NCBI RefSeq assembly: GCF_009905545.1 | Contig: NZ_JAAALB010000008.1 | Location: 124,001 to 188,000, forward strand | Direction: 5' to 3' | DNA length: 64,000 nt | DNA from: Cellulophaga sp. BC115SP | GTDB lineage: Bacteria > Bacteroidota > Bacteroidia > Cytophagales > Spirosomataceae | Part shown: piece by piece, positions 1 to 9,229 of the stretch | Layout of the letters: every line of letters starts with the position of its first letter | Position numbering within the stretch: the stretch's first letter is position 1 | The notes under the pieces: model-generated | What the model was told of the DNA's origin: nothing | The model's database searches: none | What the model saw: the letters and a program-made list of their open reading frames with translations, nothing else | Position numbers and translations under genes: made by a program

Positions 1-573
1 TAGCAACATGACGCCTCCTATAAGCACTTGCCAACCATTGATTGTCAATAATGGTAAATCCCATTTTTGTTGCGAATAATAAATCGTACCTACTGAATAG
101 GAAATCATACTAGTTGCCAAAATCAATAGTCCATCTACGCTTGCGTAGCTTTTTACTAATAAAGGATAAGTCGCAATAGCTACGCCAGCAATCCCTAAAA
201 TTAGTCCTGTTAGTTCTCCTTTTTTGATAGCTCGTTTCATCCAAATCGCAGAAATGACACTAATAATCAAAGGATTGGTAGCCGTAGAAAGCGAACCAAT
301 ACCAGCAGAAACTTTTTTCATAGCCAAGACGAAGCATCCCAAATATAAGGTCACATTCAAAAAGCCGTAAATAGCTAGCTGTTGCCATTCTTTCCCTTGT
401 GGGAGTCTAGATTTTTGGAAAATCAAACTCGCACTCAACATGATAAACCCCGCAATAAAGAATCGACAGTTGCCTATTACGAATGGCTGGGCATCTAATA
501 ATCCAATTTTGGTCGCAGCCGATGCCGAAGCCCACAACATCGCAAAGAATAAGCCTGCAAGTATATTTTTCAT
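1..573 (-). CDS. EamA/DMT-family permease, 3' end cut by the window
   Basis: Open frame of 191 codons running off the left edge, starting at the ATG at 573. The protein is very hydrophobic, with repeated membrane segments of about 20 residues. The N-terminal half (LWASASAATKIGLL, then a segment ending in SLSTATNPLIISV) matches the first EamA repeat of drug/metabolite transporters, inner-membrane permeases that export small metabolites. About two thirds of a normal 290-300 residue protein is visible. The substrate cannot be told. It begins only 10 bases after the U-tract of the deformylase terminator, so its promoter must overlap that hairpin or the 3' end of def, or it is expressed by read-through. 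Confidence 0.8.
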   Translation of the reverse strand, partial: MKNILAGLFFAMLWASASAATKIGLLDAQPFVIGNCRFFIAGFIMLSASLIFQKSRLPQGKEWQQLAIYGFLNVTLYLGCFVLAMKKVSAGIGSLSTATNPLIISVISAIWMKRAIKKGELTGLILGIAGVAIATYPLLVKSYASVDGLLILATSMISYSVGTIYYSQQKWDLPLLTINGWQVLIGGVMLL

Positions 574-583
574 GAGTAGTTAC

Positions 584-617
584 AAAAAATCCCAAATCTG
601 TGTTATTAGATTTGGGA
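584..617 (-). terminator. Intrinsic terminator after def
   Basis: A perfect 10-bp stem (590-599 with 608-617) with an 8-base loop, followed on the minus strand by a run of T. It lies 7 bases after the def stop and just ahead of the permease start, so it may act as an attenuator for that gene. Confidence 0.8.
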
Positions 618-623
618 TAGATG

Positions 624-1199
624 CTATTTGAATTTCATTTTATAGTCAACTTTTACCTTGCCTTTCGAAATGTCACTGAGCTTATTTTTAAGCATACGTT
701 TTTTGACAGGACTAAGGTGGTCGGTAAACAAAATACCATCGATATGGTCGTATTCGTGTTGGATAATACGAGCTGCTAGACCTTCATAAACTTCTGTGTG
801 TTCGTTCCAATCGGTATCGTAATAATGGATTTTTACAAATTCTGGTCTGTAAACATCTGCACGAATACCTGGGATAGACAAACAACCTTCTTCAAAACCC
901 CACTCGTCGCCATCTTCTTCTAAGATTTCAGCATTGATGAATACTTTTTTGAAATCAACTACCGAAGGATCTTTATCTCTTTCGTCAAGATCTTCGCCTT
1001 CATTGAATGGGCGACCATCTACGACAAACATACGGATGCTCATACCAATTTGTGGAGCAGCCAAACCTACGCCAGAAGCCGCATACATGGTTTCGAACAT
1101 ATCTTCGGCTAATTGTTTAACATCAATCGAGCCTTTTTCAATATCTTCAGCTTCTTTTCTGAGAACGGGGTCGCCGTAAGGTATAATCGGATAAATCAT
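624..1199 (-). CDS. def: Peptide deformylase
   Basis: Metal-dependent hydrolase that removes the formyl group from the N-terminal methionine of new proteins in the cytoplasm. All three family motifs are present: GVGLAAPQ at residues 43-50, EGCLS at 104-108 (the Cys is a metal ligand) and HEYDH at 148-152 (two His ligands and the catalytic Glu). The 191-residue length is normal for a bacterial deformylase. The ATG at 1199 gives the usual start, MIYPIIPYGDP. A perfect -7 element lies about 70 bases upstream and a terminator follows directly, so it looks monocistronic. No methionyl-tRNA formyltransferase gene is nearby. Confidence 0.97.
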   Translation of the reverse strand: MIYPIIPYGDPVLRKEAEDIEKGSIDVKQLAEDMFETMYAASGVGLAAPQIGMSIRMFVVDGRPFNEGEDLDERDKDPSVVDFKKVFINAEILEEDGDEWGFEEGCLSIPGIRADVYRPEFVKIHYYDTDWNEHTEVYEGLAARIIQHEYDHIDGILFTDHLSPVKKRMLKNKLSDISKGKVKVDYKMKFK

Positions 1200-1266
1200 T
1201 GTGCTAATTTGCTTTGTGTATAGGTCCTATCATGAGGACTATCTTTGTTATTTCAGAATTTGGATG

Positions 1267-1274
1267 CAAAGGTA
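1267..1274 (-). promoter_or_regulatory. Candidate -7 promoter element for def
   Basis: On the minus strand this reads TACCTTTG, an exact match to the Bacteroidota -7 consensus TAnnTTTG, about 70 bases before the def start. No good TTG -33 element was found at the usual distance, so the call is tentative. Confidence 0.4.
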
Positions 1275-1326
1275 CAGAAAAAACCAGCTTTGCACTACAC
1301 TTCTTTGCAATCTAGCTGAGCCTAAA

Positions 1327-2805
1327 TCAAGACTTTTGTTGAAAAGGTATCGCATGTTTTGTCAAAATAGCCTTTTTGTGTTGCTTAACTTCCGATTTGG
1401 CTTTGTGTCCCCAAATCCGCTCCTTTACTTTTTGATGCTCTTTTTCTATATCCATCAAAGGAAAAGGATAGGTTTTTCCGATTTCTATTTGATATAAATG
1501 CTGCTCCATAGGGGTCAATTTCCAAGGCTCATGAATCAATGCTACAGGACAATTGGCTAGCTCTGGAACCCATTGTTTGATAAAAATTCCCTCAGGGTCA
1601 TGATCTTGGGCTTGCTTGGTAGGGTTATAAATCCTGACGGTATTGATGCCTGTTACTCCAGCTTGCATTTGAATTTGTGGATAATGAATGCCAGGCTCAA
1701 AGTCTAGAAATTGTTGAGCCAAAAATAAAGCCGCTGGCTTCCAATGATAGGCAAGATTATGGGTCAAAAATGATACAAGCATAGCACGCATTCGAAAGTT
1801 GAGATACCCAGTACTTACCAAACAGCGCATACAAGCATCCACAAGAGGGTAGCCTGTTTGACCTTTTGTCCAAGCCTCAAAATGTTGATGATTATCAGAA
1901 AAAAATAAATCATCATATCCACGATTGAGGTTTTCAAACTCAATACGTTCTTCAGATTCAAATTTTTGGATAAAATGACAATGCCAGCGTAGTCTCGAAC
2001 GAAAGTTTTCTAGTGGGTTTTTAAGAAAGGGATATTTTTTACTTTGTTGTAAACTCTCCTGATACACTTGTTTTATGGAAAGGTTTCCCCAAGCAATATA
2101 AGGAGATAGTCTGCTACAGGATTTGCGAGCTTCGAGTGGTTTTGAAATATGTTTTGAGTAAAATCTGCACCGCTCTTTCCAAAAACTGTGCATATATTTT
2201 TGGGCATAAGATTCGCCTCCAGGCTGCATAGGCTGCGCAGGAGAGTAATTGGGGCAAATGTCTTGAAAATTTGTGATTTCAATACCTGATAAATCTATGT
2301 CTGAGAACGTAGCCTCCGACCAGTCAGGCATAGCTTGAGCTTCATGCATAAAAGCGTACCACGATTTCATCCAATCTTCACGATGCATGAGCCCTCTTCT
2401 TACACCATTGCACTGATATTCGCACCAAGGAATATCTTGTGTTTTTAGGTACTTTGAAAGTTTCTTATCTCTCTCAAAAGTTGCTGCAATCCCTGTTTCT
2501 TGGTAAGAGTATAACGAATGAATAGGATAGGAGGAAAGGCGTTCTTGGAAAAAGGGCAAAACTTCATCTCTAACTACCCAAAGTTTGGCATTGGGATTTA
2601 TATGGAAAAGTCTTTTCTGTAAATCAATGAGCGACTCCCACACAAACTGCCAATGGCGTGGATTATAATGTACATCTTGGATTAAGCTTGGTTCGAAGAT
2701 ATACAAAAGCAATAGTGACTTCCCCGATTCAATCGCTTTTTGCAAAGGCAGGTGATCGAGCAATCGTAAATCTCTTTTGAACCAAATAACCGAGATAGAT
2801 GACAT
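1327..2805 (-). CDS. Cryptochrome/photolyase-family flavoprotein
   Basis: 492 residues from the ATG at 2805; the frame extends 18 codons further upstream, but [10 protein letters not shown] should be near the N-terminus in this family. The first about 130 residues are the Rossmann antenna domain. The C-terminal half is the FAD-binding helical domain ([11 protein letters not shown], then [14 protein letters not shown], then [16 protein letters not shown] and KQWVPEL). Classical members repair cyclobutane pyrimidine dimers using blue light and reduced FAD. The segment aligning with the N-x-x-x-W-Q-W signature of E. coli-type photolyases reads H-Y-P-Q-I-Q-M, so the flavin-proximal Trp of the electron-transfer triad appears replaced by Met. 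Repair activity versus a photoreceptor role cannot be decided. Confidence 0.88.
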   Translation of the reverse strand: MSSISVIWFKRDLRLLDHLPLQKAIESGKSLLLLYIFEPSLIQDVHYNPRHWQFVWESLIDLQKRLFHINPNAKLWVVRDEVLPFFQERLSSYPIHSLYSYQETGIAATFERDKKLSKYLKTQDIPWCEYQCNGVRRGLMHREDWMKSWYAFMHEAQAMPDWSEATFSDIDLSGIEITNFQDICPNYSPAQPMQPGGESYAQKYMHSFWKERCRFYSKHISKPLEARKSCSRLSPYIAWGNLSIKQVYQESLQQSKKYPFLKNPLENFRSRLRWHCHFIQKFESEERIEFENLNRGYDDLFFSDNHQHFEAWTKGQTGYPLVDACMRCLVSTGYLNFRMRAMLVSFLTHNLAYHWKPAALFLAQQFLDFEPGIHYPQIQMQAGVTGINTVRIYNPTKQAQDHDPEGIFIKQWVPELANCPVALIHEPWKLTPMEQHLYQIEIGKTYPFPLMDIEKEHQKVKERIWGHKAKSEVKQHKKAILTKHAIPFQQKS

Positions 2806-3015
2806 TGAATATAATGTTTCGTTTTTAACATGGGCTAATGAACGAAAAGCATAAACCATAGCTCATTGCCGAATACGGTAACCTGTCTATGATAAATCAA
2901 TTTGTGGAAGAATTGTTTTAATTTTGAAGTGATGAGACGCAATGTTTTGCGAATCACCAAGATAGATTTTTGGAAAAATCACTCAATCACCAATCACTCA
3001 TTACTCAATAAAAGC

Positions 3016-3693
3016 ATGTATCTCAATATCCACACTCATCATATCGAAGCGGACGATGCTATTATTCAGGTAGAAAACCTGATTATAGATTCGTCTATTC
3101 CTATGGAGGTTTGGATAAAGCAGATAGAAAGCTCTTTGCCAAATCAATATTTTTCGGCAGGATTACATCCTTGGTATTTGAAAGAAGGTCAACTAGAAGC
3201 GGATTTGGCTTTGTTAAAAAGGATTTTAGCTCATCCCAAAGTCTTGTTTGTTGGCGAATGTGGTTTGGACAAAATCTGTCAAACAGATTGGACTTTTCAA
3301 ATAAATGTCTTTAAAACACAAATCCAAATCGCTGAAGAATTACAGAAGCCTATAGTGATTCATTGCGTGCGAGCTTTTTCGGAAATAATCCAAATTAAAA
3401 AATTGTTACGACCTAAGTCCCCTTGGTTGATTCATGGCTTTAACAATAATGAGCAAATTTTAAAGCAACTTGTTCAGCATCAAATGTATATATCTTTGGG
3501 TTCAGCACTTTTACAAGATAAATCTAATGCTGTCCGTTTAATCACATCTATCCCAATTAAGCAGTTATTTCTTGAGACAGACGATAAGAATTGCACAATA
3601 TCAAGTATCTTTGTGGCTGCTTCTAAGCAATTAGAGGTTGAAGTTGAATATTTACAAGAAAAAATATACGCTAATTTTAAACTAATAGTCTAA
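3016..3693 (+). CDS. TatD-family metal-dependent hydrolase
   Basis: 225 residues from the ATG at 3016, chosen because the metal-binding strand HTHH should be near the N-terminus; the frame is open further upstream without family similarity. TatD landmarks in order are: IHTHH near residue 5, GLHPW, VGECGLDK (the metal-bridging Glu), IVIHCVRAF, LIHGFNNN and LFLETDDKN. These fit a TIM-barrel amidohydrolase fold related to TatD DNases, which are cytoplasmic Mg-dependent nucleases. The substrate of this shorter Bacteroidota branch (225 versus about 260 residues) is not known. It is transcribed away from the photolyase-like gene. Confidence 0.85.
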   Translation: MYLNIHTHHIEADDAIIQVENLIIDSSIPMEVWIKQIESSLPNQYFSAGLHPWYLKEGQLEADLALLKRILAHPKVLFVGECGLDKICQTDWTFQINVFKTQIQIAEELQKPIVIHCVRAFSEIIQIKKLLRPKSPWLIHGFNNNEQILKQLVQHQMYISLGSALLQDKSNAVRLITSIPIKQLFLETDDKNCTISSIFVAASKQLEVEVEYLQEKIYANFKLIV

Positions 3694-3806
3694 CATCAAG
3701 GCTATCAATCAGTAACTAGCCGAGGAATACCCTCGCCCTCTATCCTTGATGAAAGACCGTGGGTAATCTCACCAACAACCCGCAGTGGAGACTGCAATTA
3801 TTACTT

Positions 3807-4421
3807 ATGCAACGTAATTTTTATAAAGCCCATCCTTGGCATGGTATCCAAATCGGAAAGGATATGCCGAAAATTGTTAACTCATTTATCGAAATCGTAT
3901 CAACTGATACAGTAAAATACGAAATCGACAAGGAAACAGGGTATTTGAAAATCGACCGTCCTCAAAAATTCTCTAACATTGTACCTGCTTTGTACGGCTT
4001 TGTGCCTCAAACTTACTGTGGAGAATTAACGGCAGATTTAGCTCGTAACGCTTCTGGTAAAGACATTGAAAAAGGTGACGGTGACCCACTTGATATCTTA
4101 GTTCTTTCTGAACGCGCTATTACGCATGGTGACATCATTTGTGAAGCTATCCCTATCGGTGGTATTCGTATGATTGACAAAGGTGAAGCTGATGACAAAA
4201 TCATTGCTGTATTGAAGGACGACTCAATGTACGGTAAATGGAAAGACATCAAAGATTGTCCAAAAAGCATTATCGACCGTTTGGTTCACTATTTCTTGAC
4301 TTACAAAAATATCCCAGGTGAAGAAAAAGTAGCTGTAGATATCGACGATGTTTATGGTAGCGAAGTAGCTCACCAAGTAATCTTGAAATCTCGTGAAGAT
4401 TACCGTAACATGTTCGGGTGA
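3807..4421 (+). CDS. ppa: Inorganic pyrophosphatase (family I)
   Basis: Soluble cytoplasmic enzyme hydrolysing pyrophosphate to two phosphates, which pulls biosynthetic reactions forward. The signature GDGDPLDILV is at about residues 90-99, with the Asp cluster that binds Mg and the nucleophilic water. The middle also carries KIDRPQKFSN and VPALYGFVPQTYCG. The start at 3807 gives 204 residues; 16 more upstream codons are open but not family-like. The gene stops at TGA 4419-4421. The same reading frame continues for 61 more sense codons encoding a DUF2007-like domain (see next entry), which makes this 3' end unusual. Confidence 0.95.
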   Translation: MQRNFYKAHPWHGIQIGKDMPKIVNSFIEIVSTDTVKYEIDKETGYLKIDRPQKFSNIVPALYGFVPQTYCGELTADLARNASGKDIEKGDGDPLDILVLSERAITHGDIICEAIPIGGIRMIDKGEADDKIIAVLKDDSMYGKWKDIKDCPKSIIDRLVHYFLTYKNIPGEEKVAVDIDDVYGSEVAHQVILKSREDYRNMFG

Positions 4422-4607
4422 AGCTTAGAGCTTGTAACAATTGCTGAGTTTGAAACACTTGGTTCTGCCGAAGATATTCAGTCACGCTTGTCGTTGGCAG
4501 GTATCAAAGCGGAGGTTTCGAAAGATGCTCAGTTTGAGTTACAGGTGCTTGAAAAAGACGTTAATAGCGCATCGAAATTAATTGAGTACTTTATGTCTCA
4601 AAACTAA
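4418..4607 (+). pseudogene. DUF2007-like small domain behind the ppa stop (frameshifted or read-through)
   Basis: After the ppa TGA the same frame runs from 4422 to TAA 4605-4607 with no stop and gene-like codon use: LVTIAEFETLGSAEDIQSR, then a conserved-looking end ASKLIEYF. This resembles DUF2007, a 60-70 residue putative signal-transducing domain. No usable start codon lies in this frame ahead of the domain. A GTG at 4418, overlapping the TGA as GTGA, starts a frame (GTG AAG CTT AGA) that would join the domain if one base near 4427 were skipped. It is therefore a sequence indel, a pseudogene, a +1 programmed shift, or stop read-through. The terminator at 4614 closes the unit. Confidence 0.55.
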
Positions 4608-4613
4608 TATGTT

Positions 4614-4653
4614 AAAAGCCTAAGCAACCTTGTTGCTTGGGCTTTTATTTTTA
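4614..4653 (+). terminator. Intrinsic terminator after ppa/DUF2007
   Basis: A 14-bp stem (4614-4627 with 4633-4646, one G-T pair) with a 5-base loop and a T-rich tail. Its position 7 bases after the DUF2007-like stop suggests that the ppa transcript includes that domain. Confidence 0.85.
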
Positions 4654-4784
4654 TGTTTTACCTACACCTTTTATCCCTGTCTTTTTCCACACAACACAAA
4701 TTGCTAGAGATACCTTAGCTCTATTTTATTTTTGGGTGATTGAAACTACAAATTGTCATTTACTCAATACTTCAAACAAAATAC

Positions 4785-4813
4785 TTGTACAATGCGTATA
4801 AAATTTAACTTTG
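4785..4813 (+). promoter_or_regulatory. Candidate promoter for sppA
   Basis: TTG at 4785-4787, an 18-base spacer and TAACTTTG at 4806-4813 match the Bacteroidota TTG / TAnnTTTG promoter. The start of sppA is about 140 bases downstream. It sits in the 346-base gap 4608-4953, in which I see nothing else beyond the ppa terminator. Confidence 0.55.
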
Positions 4814-4953
4814 TAGTTTGAGTAACATTAAAACTTTCAGGGATATTTCAATTGCCTTGCTCTGAAGTTGACTACTAATACACAAAACCAAAACGTAATA
4901 ACACATTCTCAAAGAACTACTTGTAAGGTATTTCTTTAACATCTTTTAAAAGT

Positions 4954-6729
4954 ATGCTAGGATTCCTCAAAAATGTATTTGCGACCATTGTTGGTCTTTT
5001 TCTCTTCTTCCTTTTTGGCTTTTTTATTTTGATAGGCATCGCAGCAGCCATTGGCGGTAGCGAGGATAAAACAGCCTTGAAAGAGAACACTGTCTTAAAA
5101 TTAGATCTTAATCATCCCATTGTTGAAAATGTGGCAGAGGATGAAAATCCTTTGAAAAACCTTGGTGGTCCTTTTGCCGATAACAGCGACGAAATCGGTT
5201 TGGTACAAATTCGTGAAGCGCTCAAACGTGCGGCAGTCGATACACATATCAAAGGGATTTCTCTTCAAGCGCATTATCCTATGGCTGGATATGCTCAATT
5301 ACAAGAAATTAGAGATGCCTTGTTGGCATTCAAAAAATCAGGGAAGTTTATCTATGCTTACGGAGAGTCTTTTACAGAAAAAGGCTATTACCTTACTTCG
5401 GTGGCAGACAAAATCTTTTTGAACCCAGCAGGGGGGCTAGATTTTAATGGTATTAGTGCAGAGATTTCGTTCTTTAAAGGAACGCTTGATAAACTGGATA
5501 TAAAGCCAGTGGTATTTCGTGTAGGACAATTCAAATCGGCGGTTGAGCCTTTTATTCGTGAAAATATGAGCGAGGAAAACCGTGCTCAATACAACGAATT
5601 GCTAGGGTCGATCAATAACCAAATCATGTCTCAAATTGCTACTTCAAGAGGAATTAGTGCGGAGGCATTGAAAAAAGTAGCTGATGAGTTGACCGCTTAC
5701 GAACCTAAAGGTGCATTACAGTCTAAGCTAGTGACAAACGTTGGCTATTTGGATGAATATGAAACAGCCTTGAAAAAGAAGTTGAGTATCGATGCCGATG
5801 ACAAATTGACTTATGTTGGTTTAGGTAAATTCATGAAAGCTGAATCTGCTATTCCTTTCAATGATTCTGACAACCGTATTGCCGTAATAGTATCAGAAGG
5901 CACTATCGAGGGAGCTAAAGCAAGTTCAGGAAATATCGGTTCAGATGACTTTGTGGCTGAACTTCGCAAAGCACGTGACGATAAAAAAGTAAAAGCTATT
6001 GTATTGCGTATCGATAGCCCAGGTGGTTCTTCATTGGCTTCGGATGTGATGTGGCATGAAGTGCAGTTAGCCAAAAAAGTAAAACCTGTAGTGGCGTCTA
6101 TGGGTGACTATGCCGCATCTGGTGGATATTATATGGCTATGGGAGCAGATACCATTGTAGCATTGCCAACTACGATTACGGGTTCAATCGGTATTTTTGC
6201 ACAGTTCTTCAATTTTGAAAACTTCTTTAAAAATAAATTAGGAATCACTCACGATCGTGTGAATACCAATGCCCATTCAGATTTTCCTACGGTAACAAGA
6301 GAGTTGACTGATTTTGAGAAAAACTGGTTCCAAGCTCGTGTAAATGCAGGTTATGAAACCTTTACTTCAAAAGCTGCTCAAGGTCGTCACATGAACATCG
6401 ACAAATTGAAATCTTTGGCAGGAGGTCGTGTTTGGACAGGTGAGCAGGCCAAGGTAAATGGTTTGGTGGACGTTTTGGGAGACTTAAACAAGGCTATCGA
6501 AATTGCTGCCAAAATGGCTAAAGTGAAAACAGATGATTACAAAGTAAGATATTATCCAACACCAAAATCATTCTTCGAAGAACTTATGGATAAGAAAGAA
6601 GATGAAATGGAAGCTAAATTCTTGAAAGCACAATTTGGTGAAATGGCATCTTATGTAAAACAGGTTCAGAAAGTTAAGACACAAGAGGGCTATTTGGCTT
6701 TGATGCCTTTTGCGATTGAATTCAAATAG
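4954..6729 (+). CDS. sppA: Signal peptide peptidase SppA, 67K type
   Basis: Membrane-anchored serine protease that degrades cleaved signal peptides. Residues about 5-32 form one hydrophobic anchor. Two S49-type domains follow: the first carries the catalytic lysine, K194, in RVGQFKSAVEP, and the second carries the nucleophile, S389, in GDYAASGGYY. This matches the Lys209/Ser409 dyad of the E. coli enzyme. The 591-residue length is typical of the long form. The gene is flanked by its own promoter and terminator. Confidence 0.95.
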   Translation: MLGFLKNVFATIVGLFLFFLFGFFILIGIAAAIGGSEDKTALKENTVLKLDLNHPIVENVAEDENPLKNLGGPFADNSDEIGLVQIREALKRAAVDTHIKGISLQAHYPMAGYAQLQEIRDALLAFKKSGKFIYAYGESFTEKGYYLTSVADKIFLNPAGGLDFNGISAEISFFKGTLDKLDIKPVVFRVGQFKSAVEPFIRENMSEENRAQYNELLGSINNQIMSQIATSRGISAEALKKVADELTAYEPKGALQSKLVTNVGYLDEYETALKKKLSIDADDKLTYVGLGKFMKAESAIPFNDSDNRIAVIVSEGTIEGAKASSGNIGSDDFVAELRKARDDKKVKAIVLRIDSPGGSSLASDVMWHEVQLAKKVKPVVASMGDYAASGGYYMAMGADTIVALPTTITGSIGIFAQFFNFENFFKNKLGITHDRVNTNAHSDFPTVTRELTDFEKNWFQARVNAGYETFTSKAAQGRHMNIDKLKSLAGGRVWTGEQAKVNGLVDVLGDLNKAIEIAAKMAKVKTDDYKVRYYPTPKSFFEELMDKKEDEMEAKFLKAQFGEMASYVKQVQKVKTQEGYLALMPFAIEFK

Positions 6730-6752
6730 TTATTTTGCTAAATATGCTACAC

Positions 6753-6794
6753 AAAAGGGCTTCTCGTTTGGTGGAACGGGAAGTCCTTTTTAAT
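6753..6794 (+). terminator. Intrinsic terminator after sppA
   Basis: A 16-bp stem with two G-T pairs around a TGGTGG loop, followed by TTTTT, 23 bases after the sppA stop. Confidence 0.8.
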
Positions 6795-6850
6795 TTTGGT
6801 ATTGTGTAACACGATTGCGATGTGTCGCAGCGTATCAATTTGCAAACAAT

Positions 6851-7891
6851 ATGGATATGATTAGAAATAACTGGACAAGAGAAGAGATTGAAGAAATCTA
6901 TAACCTTCCTTTTTTAGACTTAGTATATCGTGCAGCTACTGTACACCGTCAACACCATGACCCACAAGAAGTACAAGTAAGTACATTGTTGTCAATCAAA
7001 ACTGGTGGTTGTCCAGAAGATTGTTCTTACTGCTCGCAAGCGGCTCGCTACCACACGAACGTAAAAGTTCAGAAATTGATGGAAGTTGAGGAGGTTATGG
7101 CTGCTGCTGAACGTGCACAAGATGCAGGTAGTTCTCGCTTCTGTATGGGTGCGGCTTGGCGTGAGGTTCGTGACAACCGTGATTTCGACAAAGTGTTGGA
7201 AATGGTGAAAGGCGTAAATGCTTTGGGTATGGAAGTATGCTGTACCTTGGGTATGTTGTCAGAAGAACAAGCTCAAAAGTTGAAAGATGCAGGCTTGTAC
7301 GCATACAACCACAACGTAGATACTTCAGAAGAACATTATGATGATATTATTTCTACTAGAACTTACGACGATCGTTTGAATACGCTAGAAAACGTGCGTA
7401 AAGCAAATCTTTCTGTTTGTTCGGGTGGTATCATTGGTTTAGGCGAATCGTCGAAAGACCGTGTTGGTATGCTTCAAACCTTGGCTAACTTACCAAAACA
7501 TCCAGATTCAGTACCTATCAACAACCTTGTACCAGTTGCTGGTACACCACTTGAAGGACAAGACCCTGCTTCGGTTTGGGATATGGTTCGTACAATCGCA
7601 ACGGCTCGTATTATCATGCCAAAATCAATGGTTCGCTTGTCGGCTGGTCGTTTGGAGCTTTCTTACGAAGGTCAAGCATTTTGCTTTATGGCAGGTGCTA
7701 ACTCCGTTTTCTCTGGAGACGTGTTGTTGACAACGCCAAACCCTAATGTGAATTCAGATAAAGAGTTATTCCAAATCTTGAGTATCAAGCCTCGCAAAGC
7801 ATTCAAAGATGAGAGTAAAGCTCCAGTTGAATTCCAAGTAACCCCAACAGCAGGCAAAGCTTTGGGCATTGAAGAAGTTGTAATTTCTTAA
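6851..7891 (+). CDS. bioB: Biotin synthase
   Basis: Radical-SAM enzyme that inserts sulfur into dethiobiotin, the last step of biotin synthesis. The radical-SAM cysteines are C54, C58 and C61 in [10 protein letters not shown], almost exactly where E. coli BioB has them. [13 protein letters not shown] and the Arg/Ser-rich segment [11 protein letters not shown] are further family hallmarks. The start at 6851 (MDMIRNNW) fits homologues better than the earlier in-frame ATG at 6815; ATG 6857 is also possible. No other bio gene is adjacent, so it is an isolated pathway gene here. No BirA-type operator was recognised. Confidence 0.96.
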   Translation: MDMIRNNWTREEIEEIYNLPFLDLVYRAATVHRQHHDPQEVQVSTLLSIKTGGCPEDCSYCSQAARYHTNVKVQKLMEVEEVMAAAERAQDAGSSRFCMGAAWREVRDNRDFDKVLEMVKGVNALGMEVCCTLGMLSEEQAQKLKDAGLYAYNHNVDTSEEHYDDIISTRTYDDRLNTLENVRKANLSVCSGGIIGLGESSKDRVGMLQTLANLPKHPDSVPINNLVPVAGTPLEGQDPASVWDMVRTIATARIIMPKSMVRLSAGRLELSYEGQAFCFMAGANSVFSGDVLLTTPNPNVNSDKELFQILSIKPRKAFKDESKAPVEFQVTPTAGKALGIEEVVIS

Positions 7892-7985
7892 TATTGATAA
7901 AGAGTAAAAGAAGTTGGGAAATAGCCTCGCTCTATTGTAAAGCCCCTATTTACTCAAAATCAAGATTGAAATAAACTTAGTAATG

Positions 7986-8019
7986 AATAGGACTTTTTAA
8001 GGAAAGTCCTATTTTTTTT
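7986..8019 (+). terminator. Intrinsic terminator downstream of bioB
   Basis: A perfect 11-bp stem (7986-7996 with 8003-8013) with a 6-base loop and a run of T, about 95 bases after the bioB stop. Confidence 0.75.
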
Positions 8020-8149
8020 ACCGTTTAATCAACTATCTATGCATTTGTTCGTGACCTAGCAGTTATATGGTTGTCTACATTGAACATTTTCCGTTTACCA
8101 TACTGCTGTGATTATTCAGCAATCTCATTCAAAACACAATTCAAACATC

Positions 8150-9115
8150 ATGAAAAAAATTGCTTTCTTAATTCTATTCTTAGCCTCTTTTGCTGTTCTT
8201 TATTCATGTAATACCATTCCTGATGTGGTGGCTCCTGGCCCAAACAATGAACTACCTGCGGCTACAGGCAAATTGGATGTAAGCTTTACCGACCCAACGC
8301 TCAATGCTAATCCAGAGGTATTGGCAGGTTCGGGCGACAACGTAACCGTAACGCTTTTAATCAAAAAATCACCAGATGGTGGCAAGCCTCGTGTGGCTCG
8401 TGTTTATGTAGCAGACAAAGCAAATTATCGTGGTACTACCGACCAACCTTTGTTTGAGGTGAAATTGAAAAATGTAGACGAACAAACTCAAACGTTTGAA
8501 TATACCGTTTCGGCGAGTACTGGCGTAAACTATATTCATTTTGATGTACAAGATAATAGTGGTGCAATTTCTCGTAAAACCCTTAAAATTTCTATTGGAG
8601 CAGAAGAACAAATTGCTTCTTGGAATAATATCGAGCTTGGTGCACAAAGCAATGATTTAGGCTCACGTTTTGCTTCTTCAACAGGTGTTGTGTACAAAGT
8701 GTGTGACATAGATTCAAATATCAAATTTGTGGATATCACTTATGCGTCGACTCGTACGGCTGACGAACCACAATTTTTATCAAACCCAGAAAGAGTTTTA
8801 CAGGGATATTCGACAACTGTACCTGCATCAAATACTGATTGTGGAGGCTCTTCGACAGCGGGTGGCAATGCTACTTATTTCCAAGAAGCTCCAGTAGGTA
8901 TCGACTTCGATGCCGCTAATAACACTACCTTACAAGCTTTAAGTATTTCTTCAACCAAACAATCAGTTTTGGTAAAAGAAGGTAAAATATATGCTTACTC
9001 AAAAGGCTCAGGAACCAAAGTGAAGAAAGGCTTGATTCGTGTAAAATCTATTACCAAAGGTACAGCGGCTTATGCCCAAGGAAAGGTAGTTTTTGATGTG
9101 AAAATTCAAAAATAG
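8150..9115 (+). CDS. Lipoprotein of unknown function
   Basis: 321 residues from the ATG at 8150 (MKKIAFLILFLASFAVLYSC), a clean lipoprotein signal with the acylated Cys at residue 20; an upstream in-frame codon at 8108 lacks this logic. The mature part is rich in Thr, Ser, Val and Asn and looks all-beta, probably one or two beta-sandwich domains (roughly residues 35-160 and 165-321). I recognise no family motif or catalytic residue. It is likely attached to the outer or inner membrane facing the periplasm or outside. It stands alone between two terminators. Confidence 0.75.
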   Translation: MKKIAFLILFLASFAVLYSCNTIPDVVAPGPNNELPAATGKLDVSFTDPTLNANPEVLAGSGDNVTVTLLIKKSPDGGKPRVARVYVADKANYRGTTDQPLFEVKLKNVDEQTQTFEYTVSASTGVNYIHFDVQDNSGAISRKTLKISIGAEEQIASWNNIELGAQSNDLGSRFASSTGVVYKVCDIDSNIKFVDITYASTRTADEPQFLSNPERVLQGYSTTVPASNTDCGGSSTAGGNATYFQEAPVGIDFDAANNTTLQALSISSTKQSVLVKEGKIYAYSKGSGTKVKKGLIRVKSITKGTAAYAQGKVVFDVKIQK

Positions 9116-9151
9116 AGCTATCTATTTCAAACCATAGAAGTTTATTGGCTA

Positions 9152-9201
9152 TTAATCAAAAAAGGGTTCGGAAAATATTTTCCGAACCCTTTTTTGATTA
9201 A
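9152..9201. terminator. Bidirectional terminator between convergent genes
   Basis: A perfect 50-base inverted repeat with two 25-bp arms meeting at 9176/9177. It has A-runs on the left and T-runs on the right, so it can stop transcription from the lipoprotein gene (plus) and the helicase gene (minus). Confidence 0.85.
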
Positions 9202-9229
9202 AAACTTGTAGAATAAAACGCTCTCTCTC

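Noticed and set aside
407-631. Short overlapping frames on both strands near the left edge
   Set aside because: They are other-frame shadows of the EamA permease gene, which is open to the window edge in its own frame.
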